Source: Oreohelix idahoensis (Eukaryota; Mollusca; Gastropoda; Stylommatophora; Oreohelicidae). Taken from it: DNA of 64,000 nt. Under the pieces are notes generated by a model, which was given only the letters and a program-made list of their open reading frames with translations, was not told the origin of the DNA and did not search any database. Where the stretch lies: contig JAMPIV010015260.1 of assembly GCA_024509875.1 (NCBI GenBank), positions 1-64,000 on the forward strand, written 5' to 3'. The position numbers and the translations under genes were made by a program. Each line of letters opens with the position of its first letter. Positions within the stretch are counted from its first letter, which is position 1. This document shows, one piece after another, positions 57,592-64,000 of this stretch.

Positions 57592-60500
57592 TGTCACGAA
57601 GTGGATTTAAGACTAGAGGTTGCCTACCTAAATAGACTAGACCCTAGTGGAAAGAAAGACTAAGAAGATAGATTTCAGAAGAAAATAACAGTGACTGTGG
57701 GAGATGAGGCTATTGGCGTCAAGGGTCGAGAACCGAAATTGACTCTCCCTTGCCACTAAGTGACGTAATGTTTTGCGATAACCTCACTACCTCTAGCTAC
57801 CAAGACTGGGATAAGGTTTAATACTTAACACCACAGACACCACTTACAGACAACATATAGGTTGAAGTAAGTGACTGATCCAGCCGGAAAATTTACAATG
57901 GATTTTATTTACACCACACAAAAAAAATTCATATAACATACTACAAAAATAGAATAAACATGCGTGTTCATACACCTGGAAAGAACATAACAATTAATTT
58001 CAAGTGATTAGGTAAGGTAACCCCACAGTCGCCCTCCCCTCAACCTGTAAGGAAGAAAGGTAAGTAATACAACAACATGTGAAGGAGGATCTCGAACACC
58101 AGATCCGTCTTTCTCCTAATCAACCTGATATCGTGTAAACACACCCTAACTCCTACTGTCCGTCTGTCTGCAGACGTGGTTCTACACAAATGACGTGCCT
58201 ACACCGCTGCTCCACTATAGGCTAAATATTCTCTGACTATCACAAGGCTAAATATTCTCTGACTATCACAAAGTCCATGACCAGAACCCTTCTATCACCT
58301 CCGACACAACTTACAGATGACTTGCTGAGTTCTAATGTTATGTTCAGTGTCTGTCTGACACTCCTAGTTCCTACAGAAACGACTCCTCCACTACTCTCCT
58401 TCTCTCTATCGATCTCGTGCAGTAAAGAGGGATGTTAACCCTTTCCCCTCTTCTCCGCCTGTTGTAGCTGCTGACTTGCTTGGTAAATTAAACTCGGGAC
58501 GTGGTCTATTGCTGCTTCCAAATAGACGAATTATTACTTTGCAGTAGCCCGGATACCCTGCTCGTGGGCTCAAGGCTGTCGGGATTATTATGCCCGAAAT
58601 TCACGACACTTTTTAGGCCCTGCGCCTATGATCAGTGTGTGTTTAACATGAGCGTAACTAGCTCCGAATTTTGGTAAGAACATCTGTTCTTGCTGAAGAA
58701 GTCTGTGCTTCCAGCTCCCTGCTCTCTCTTGGGTACAAAACTTTTGCACCAGTGACCACCTTGTCACCACTCCACTTTCTTTTCTGGCTCTGCCGACTCT
58801 TCTTCTCCTGAGAAGACCGGCGAACTTCTAGCCAGCTGTAGGACTACTGTAGCCCTCGCTGCCACGCCTGGAAAATATCTGCTGTGGACAAAACAATAAC
58901 AAATATATATCGCACAACAAATTTCCCATATCCTTAACACTTAACTCCCTTAACTCTCACTCTTCAACACTTAAATCCCAACTCTTCAACCACTTAAGTC
59001 TCAAATATCTAACACTTAAGTTTTTGCAAATCTCTAAACCTAAGTTTTCAAATTTTTCAAATCTCGACCACTTAAGTTTTCAAATCTCGAACACTTAAGT
59101 TTCAAATCTCTAACACTTAAGTTTCAAATCTCTAACACTTAAGTTTCAAATCTTCCATACAGCTCCCATGCTCTAGTATCGCTTCAGCGATTAGTAAACA
59201 TGCCTACCCCCACTTTCCCTCAAATACTGTCCTATCGACACTCTAATCTCCAGACTCAGCTTAGGTTAGCCCGTCACAACATTCTAACCACTGAATGAAC
59301 CTGTTGCCAGTAAATTCCTGGCCCTACTTATTTAACAATGATCGATATGTTTACCTGGCTACCAAAATACAATAGACTTCACCCGAGACAATAATCTCCC
59401 GTCTCCATGAATTCATCAGTATAAACATATGTCTATTAAATAAGGGACTAATTAAAAATCCCAACTAGACCCGTAACTGCTGACTTCAAAATGTAGGTTT
59501 TACCCACACAGAGAAAAATACACAATTTCCCATGCTCTAACATTTAAAGCCACTCGTTCTATTACCACAGCGTTACACAAATTAGTCCGCTGGTAATTTA
59601 CACACACTTGAACAATTAAATACACACCAAAACCCTAGCGTATTATTCGCTAATATTATAACTCAAATATTGAGAAATCTACACCCACGAGTCTGGAATA
59701 TTATTTACACCCGATTCTGATAACAATGGACATTAAAATCTCTAAAGGAACTGAAATCCTATTTTACAATGCATGCCTAGTTATCTCCCCTCTCCTTCCG
59801 TTATCAGATTCACCCCACTAAAAAAAAAAAGGACACGCAGCACGTGCTTAGGTACCCCTCTCCAAATCCTTGAAAATCACAATGAAATTACGTGCATCGT
59901 GTCTCAAAATTATAGTATTTAACATCTACCATCTTTAAGCTTTCATTATCTCATAAAAAGAATGAATGCACTCTGATAATAATTTAGATAAGAGGGAACT
60001 CATGGCATGTCCGTTACGAACTAAAATTAATTTAATTCCGCGAGCGTGTTTTACGCTGCACCATTTAAAATCACAAATCCAGGAAAAATTAGATCCCCTG
60101 TCTTCTGACAAATAACAGTAATATTCCAATTTATACAAACAGCTACTCTGAGGAAACTATCAAATTCCCTACTACCTTTTCACAAATTACCTAATTGCGC
60201 TGTCAGTTATATTCACTTAAAAGATTTAGCATTGATGGCTCTACTTCTATGAATTAACTTTACCTCCTAGAAACAACTCTGCAAAAATCTTATAAACTAT
60301 TAAAGCTTAATTAACTTCATATTTACCAGCACGAATTTCTCTCGAAAGAGCAGTCGGCAGTTCTTTCCCAAGGCGTAGAAGTTCAACAAAATCTCCCACT
60401 TCTGCCAGGGAATCCCGCTTATTTATTACCCCAGACCACGCTACGCGTGAGTCATAGCTAGGCTTTGTTCTTAAGCGGGTCGATCTATGAACCAACCAAC

Positions 60501-60940
60501 GTGCCAGGAATCGCCCACGGTCATTTCTAAATTTAGAACTTACGGTCAAGCGGAAAATTTCCGTTGCTGACCTGTTTCCACGCGCTTAAAACTCCCCCTC
60601 TACCCCCATCTGATTTCACCCTTACTAAAAATTATAGCGCGCTCACTGAGAAGAACCGAAAATGCTCTGCCATTATGTTACACTAGAAAATCTCTACATG
60701 AACGAATTATCTTAATGAACCAGCGCGCTGGTGCCAGTCTAAAAGTTAAAACTACCATCTTTTCTAGAAACCGTAATTCTTAATCTACACAGAAAATCCA
60801 AACTCGATTATTATACAACGAGAAATAAAAAAAACGAATAAGATAAAAATCCCACCGTAATCTTCCTTAAAAACGTAAAAAAAATGCTAGGAACCGAAAC
60901 TTGGGGCCTGTTGTAAATTCAATCACATTAACTTCTCACA
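57592..60940 (-). repeat. LTR 1 of the array (upstream, promoter-bearing)
   Basis: 3,349 bp. It shares with LTR 2 a roughly 50-bp segment missing from LTR 3 (around CACCCACGAGTCTGGAATAT, 59685) and shares with LTR 3 the ACTTAAAAGATTTAGC variant absent from LTR 2. So the three copies have a mosaic relationship, which suggests exchange between them. It abuts CATA repeat at 60941. Confidence 0.9.
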
Positions 60941-61120
60941 TACATACATATGTGCACATACATACATACATACATACATACATACATACATACATACATA
61001 CATACATACATACATACATACATACATACATACATACATACATACATACATACATACATACATACATACATACATACATACATACATACGTGCACATACA
61101 TACGTGCACATATATATATA
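60941..61120. repeat. CATA microsatellite at the array's right end
   Basis: About 150 bp of TACA/CATA with TGTGCACATACATA at both ends and a short TATATATATA at 61111-61120. Confidence 0.95.
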
Positions 61121-61129
61121 TAAACACAG

Positions 61130-61277
61130 AAAAGATGTTAGTGGCAACATGAAAATTCTCAAGTAACTTCAGAGCAGAGGCAGAGGTCTTCATAACAGCA
61201 GCAGATGTTCCAATGGCAGTGGAAAGTTAAGAGAGACAAGGTGCTTTCTTCACAGACGCACGGTCAGTAGTTGCAAT
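61130..61277 (+). pseudogene. LINE-C fragment, RNase H start
   Basis: A frame that reads into AFFTDARSVVAML carries the first Asp motif of a LINE-encoded RNase H (FTD). An in-frame stop lies just before. It continues after the inserted SINE-like array at 62473. The last 13 bp (CAGTAGTTGCAAT, 61265-61277) are the duplicated target. Confidence 0.65.
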
Positions 61278-62472
61278 TAATATTAGACAAACATAAAGGT
61301 ATGTTTTCAGGCACTCGATGGGGTCAGTGTGATTCGCTTGATAGCTAGGCGGAGTTGTCGTACGGAAGGTACGGGGTTCGAACCCTGGGTAAGCCACTCA
61401 CGTCTGTTGTTTTTCTGTTGTCCAAGTGTTCTACTTCTTTATTTCTTACGAGTGCCTGAAAACATACCTTTATGTTTGTCTAATATTAATTTACTGTTTA
61501 CAGGCCTCGGGTTTCCCTTCCTTATGTGTTATTTATGTTTATACAATAACAGAAACCTACCCTCTGTTCTATACTAATGTCCTTAAGTCTTCTACTATTT
61601 ACTGGACCCAGTATCAAGGTCTTTGTCTTGTTTGGACTGACACATACTGTTAATAGGAGAACAACAGAAGTGATTGCGTCATTTAAGGGCTGAGTTGCCC
61701 ACTGTATACTTCCGGTGTTATCTTGTGTGTTTCGTACTGATAAATGGCCAGCAAGGCATCTTTTTTGGGGGATGCCTAGCTGGCCATGGGGTCAGTGTGA
61801 TTCGCTTGATAGCTAGGCGGAGTTGTCGTACGGAAGGTACGGGGTTCGAACCCTGGGTAAGCCACTCACGTCTGTTGTTTTTCTGTTGTCCAAGTGTTCT
61901 ACTTCTTTATTTCTTACGAGTGCCTGAAAACATACCTTTATGTTTGTCTAATATTAATTTACTGTTTACAGGCCTCGGGTTTCCCTTCCTTATGTGTTAT
62001 TTATGTTTATACAATACCAGAAACCTACCCTCTGTTCTATACTAATGTCCTTAAGTCTTCTACTATTTACTGGACCCAGTATCAAGGTCTTTGTCTTGTT
62101 TGGACTGACACATACTGTTAATAGGAGAACAACAGAAGTGATTGCGTCATTTAAGGGCTGAGTTGCCCACTGTATACTTCCGGTGTTATCTTGTGTGTTT
62201 CGTACTGATAAATGGCCAGCAAGGCATCTTTTTTTTGGGGATGCCTAGCTGGCCATGGGGTCAGTGTGATTCGCTTGATAGCTAGGCGGAGTTGTCGTAC
62301 GGAAGGTACGGGGTTCGAACCCTGGGTAAGCCACTCACGTCTGTTGTTTTTCTGTTGTCCAAGTGTTCTACTTCTTTATTTCTTACGAGTGCCTGAAAAC
62401 ATACCTTTATGTTTGTCTAATATTAATTTACTGTTTACAGGCCTCGGGTTTCCCTTCCTTATGTGTTATTTA
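61278..62472 (+). mobile_element. Tandem SINE-like repeat, 468-bp unit, about 2.4 copies
   Basis: GTCAGTGTGATTCGC begins at 61323, 61791 and 62260, giving periods of 468 and 469 bp. Each copy has a box A-like TAGCTAGGCGG and a perfect box B GGTTCGAACCC about 40 bp on, the internal Pol III promoter of tRNA-derived SINEs. Unit joints contain an inverted pair (TGGCCAGCAAGGCATC, GATGCCTAGCTGGCCA). The left end is a 43-bp inverted copy (61275-61317) of 61449-61491. The whole is flanked by the 13-bp duplication CAGTAGTTGCAAT. The third copy is cut off in the middle (GTGTTATTTA). Repeated short open frames in the units are not genes. Confidence 0.85.
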
Positions 62473-63015
62473 CAGTAGTTGCAATGCTTAGAAGCCAGAA
62501 TAATGCAGATCTTGATGACCGTAGAGAAGTGCTACCCAAACTATGTCAACGATTCAAAAGGATTGTGATACAATGGATCCCATCTCATTGTAGCATCCTC
62601 GGCAATGAAGAGGCTGACAGATTGGCAAAGGAACGTGGAAAGCTGCCTCATCCTGATACAAGAGAAACTTTCGATGAAGTAAAGAGTTTTGTCAGAACCA
62701 GATACAGAAACAGATGGGATGCAGAGCTTCCGGGACACACACAAAATGATGCACATTACCAGCTCACCAGATGAGAACAAGTGATAACCTTCAGACACCG
62801 CACAGGCCACAACAAGATTGGGAAATCATCTATTCAACAAGATAAAGATAGGAGCTACTGATGAGTGTAGCTGTGGCCGCAATAAAATGACTGCTGAACA
62901 TCTGCTTCAAAGATGCCCAACATATGAAGAACATAGAAAGCACATTTGGCCGCAATCAGTACCATTTCTGGAGAAAAAAAACTCTATGGAGATACAAATA
63001 GTCGCAAGCTGACCA
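62473..63015 (+). pseudogene. LINE-C fragment, RNase H and C-terminal Cys motif
   Basis: It resumes at the duplicated target with MLRSQNNADLDDRREVLPKL. IQWIPSHCSILGNEEADRLA holds the last RNase H motifs. After a TGA at 62772 and a frame change, HNKIGNHLFNKIKIG is followed by ECSCGRNKMTAEHLLQRC, the C-x-C-x8-H-x4-C ending typical of Jockey/I-type LINE pol proteins. No RT remains. Dead 5'-truncated copy. Confidence 0.82.
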
Positions 63016-63650
63016 TAGCTGAAAATATTCAAGCAGACGACGTCAGAGAGTGTACGAAGAAGAAGTACAGCTAACCATAAATGATCATTTCGGATTTCAT
63101 AAACAATATTTACAGTAACAAGGAGATGCTTTTGTCCTGCATGCAACTTACACTAAATGCAAATTACCCCAATTCTAAAACAGATTGCAGTCGCCTTGTT
63201 GAGCTTCAAAAGTCAGGCTCTGTTTCCCAACTCTGCTTTTCCTCTGTTGAGACAATACAACAGAAATGCTCGAAATGGCAATAGAAATGCAAAAATATTG
63301 TGGAAAAATTAACCCCCGAATACCTCCCAGCCATTCAATGGTACTAAATCACAGAAGTACACATTGTATGTACTAATTTGAAATGCGTATGAATATTGAG
63401 AATTTCATGGTTACTTGATTGTGCACATACAATCAATCCAGCCTTTCCCAGATGCACAATCAATGTCAAATTCAACAGACTGAAACATGAATAGTAACTA
63501 AACTAAAGCCAGTATTTCCCAGATAAACAATCGATGACAAATTGTAACACCGAAAAACATGAACAAAAACAATACAGACCCATAATTAAAAACAGAGACA
63601 ATAAAACTAACATGTTTATTTTATTTATTTGTTTTTTTTTTTTTTTTCAG
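63016..63650. other. Intron 4, right end
   Basis: No gene recognised. Two loosely similar stretches around ACAATCAATCCAGC (about 63430) and ACAATCGATGACAA (about 63530) suggest a small decayed duplication. A T-rich tract ending TTTCAG at 63650 is the acceptor of exon 5. Confidence 0.6.
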
Positions 63651-63749
63651 AAATTCACTCATCCGCTTCCCAAGTGCATGCAAAAGTATGAAACCATCAC
63701 TACTCAGCATATCTTTCTAACCAAAAATGTGACACTCAACCGATGTTAG
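63651..63749 (+). CDS. Host gene last exon (exon 5)
   Basis: A T17 tract plus CAG is a strong acceptor. In phase 0, as exon 4 demands, it reads KFTHPLPKCMQKYETITTQ, then HIFLTKNVTLNRC and TAG at 63747-63749. The join SERYEHPTSDLFS-KFTHPLPKC is natural, and the ending with two Cys and a C-terminal Cys fits an extracellular protein. Intron 4 is 19.6 kb. Confidence 0.85.
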   Translation, partial: KFTHPLPKCMQKYETITTQHIFLTKNVTLNRC

Positions 63750-64000
63750 TGCGTTCTCATCTCCAATGTTTTCATATCCTGTCTGGATGTTTATGGAAAA
63801 GCCCAATTAGATGTTTTTTAACTAAACCAACAGTACATAGCACAAGAAAGTGATGAAGAAATGAAAACTTTCTTTGAGTTCCTAGCTTTTCCAGAAAATT
63901 TGTAACGGTTTACTTCTATCTGAATAAAATTAACTTTGCTTTTCCCGTATACCTACGTTCTAAGTCTTGCACTAAATGTTCAGTTTTCATGTTTCTGCAA
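63750..64000 (+). terminator. 3' untranslated region with polyadenylation signal
   Basis: AATAAA at 63923-63928 lies 174 bp after the stop, followed by T- and GT-containing sequence. It is the probable 3' end of the host transcript. Confidence 0.6.

Larger units (their letters stand above)
44679..60940 (-). mobile_element. Head-to-tail LTR-gag-LTR-gag-LTR array, non-autonomous
   Basis: On the minus strand the order is LTR (57592-60940), internal 2 (54422-57591), LTR (51088-54421), internal 1 (47906-51087), LTR (44679-47905, short by about 70 bp at its outer end). LTRs begin TGTGAGAAG and end CGTGACA. Each internal region starts with a primer site and about 0.5-kb leader, encodes gag-protease plus an unknown C-terminal region, and ends about 20-25 bp after the stop with a polypurine tract. 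No integrase, RT or RNase H fits. Movement would need proteins from a related autonomous element. Adjacent units share the middle LTR. Both outer flanks are CATA repeats, so the target was probably that microsatellite. Confidence 0.88.

Noticed and set aside
61329..61400. Possible tRNA genes at 61340, 61808 and 62277
   Set aside because: The Pol III boxes are good but acceptor and anticodon stems do not fold convincingly, and the sequence repeats as part of a 468-bp unit; a SINE-like head is the better reading.

Overview
The window is nuclear DNA from a metazoan, AT-rich and dominated by transposable elements. GT-AG introns, LINEs, tRNA-derived SINEs, a Tc1/mariner pair and several Ty3/gypsy LTR elements rule out a prokaryote. 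A mollusc or similar marine invertebrate is my best guess, from the style of the repeats and of the one host gene; this rests on memory and was not tested.

Host gene. Five plus-strand exons (20283-20393, 20612-20714, 35581-35751, 43939-44099, 63651-63749) join through GT-AG introns with matching phases into about 213 codons of one small Cys-containing protein. It ends at TAG 63747-63749, with AATAAA at 63923. The start lies upstream and was not found. Its introns (0.2, 14.9, 8.2 and 19.6 kb) hold nearly everything else right of 20.7 kb.

Left region, 1-19040. A Ty3/gypsy RNase H end with polypurine tract and LTR start opens the window, followed by a small RT fragment. An old minus-strand LINE (LINE-A) is then cut into three pieces by two LTR insertions: a nearly intact 9.4-kb element at 5942-15312 (LTRs 1076/1079 bp, target duplication CCGAT) and a 2.1-kb solo LTR at 15946-18072 (duplication CCACT). 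The 9.4-kb element is the best-preserved system here. Its pol order is protease, integrase, RT, RNase H: the copia-like order known from Gmr1-type Ty3/gypsy elements.

Intron 2 carries a second Gmr1-type family at 22994-35074, bounded by the target duplication ATTGG. It holds a left LTR, a first gag-protease-integrase copy, an LTR fragment, a second, error-rich copy that includes RT and RNase H, and a long right LTR. The middle (about 27374-32770, with an N at 29008) looks like unpolished sequence. Intron 3 holds a SINE and two nearly identical inverted Tc1-like elements flanking a decayed LINE (LINE-B).

Intron 4 holds a minus-strand head-to-tail array of three about 3.3-kb LTRs and two internal regions (44679-60940). 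Each internal region encodes only gag plus protease and an unrecognised C-terminal region, with no room for integrase or RT: a non-autonomous gag-bearing LTR element. Next is a 468-bp tandem SINE-like repeat with Pol III boxes, inserted with a 13-bp duplication into a LINE RNase H fragment (LINE-C), and then the last host exon.

All three gag families share an N-terminal charged coiled coil and a capsid whose C-terminal part resembles the SCAN domain, which is thought to derive from Gmr1-like capsids.
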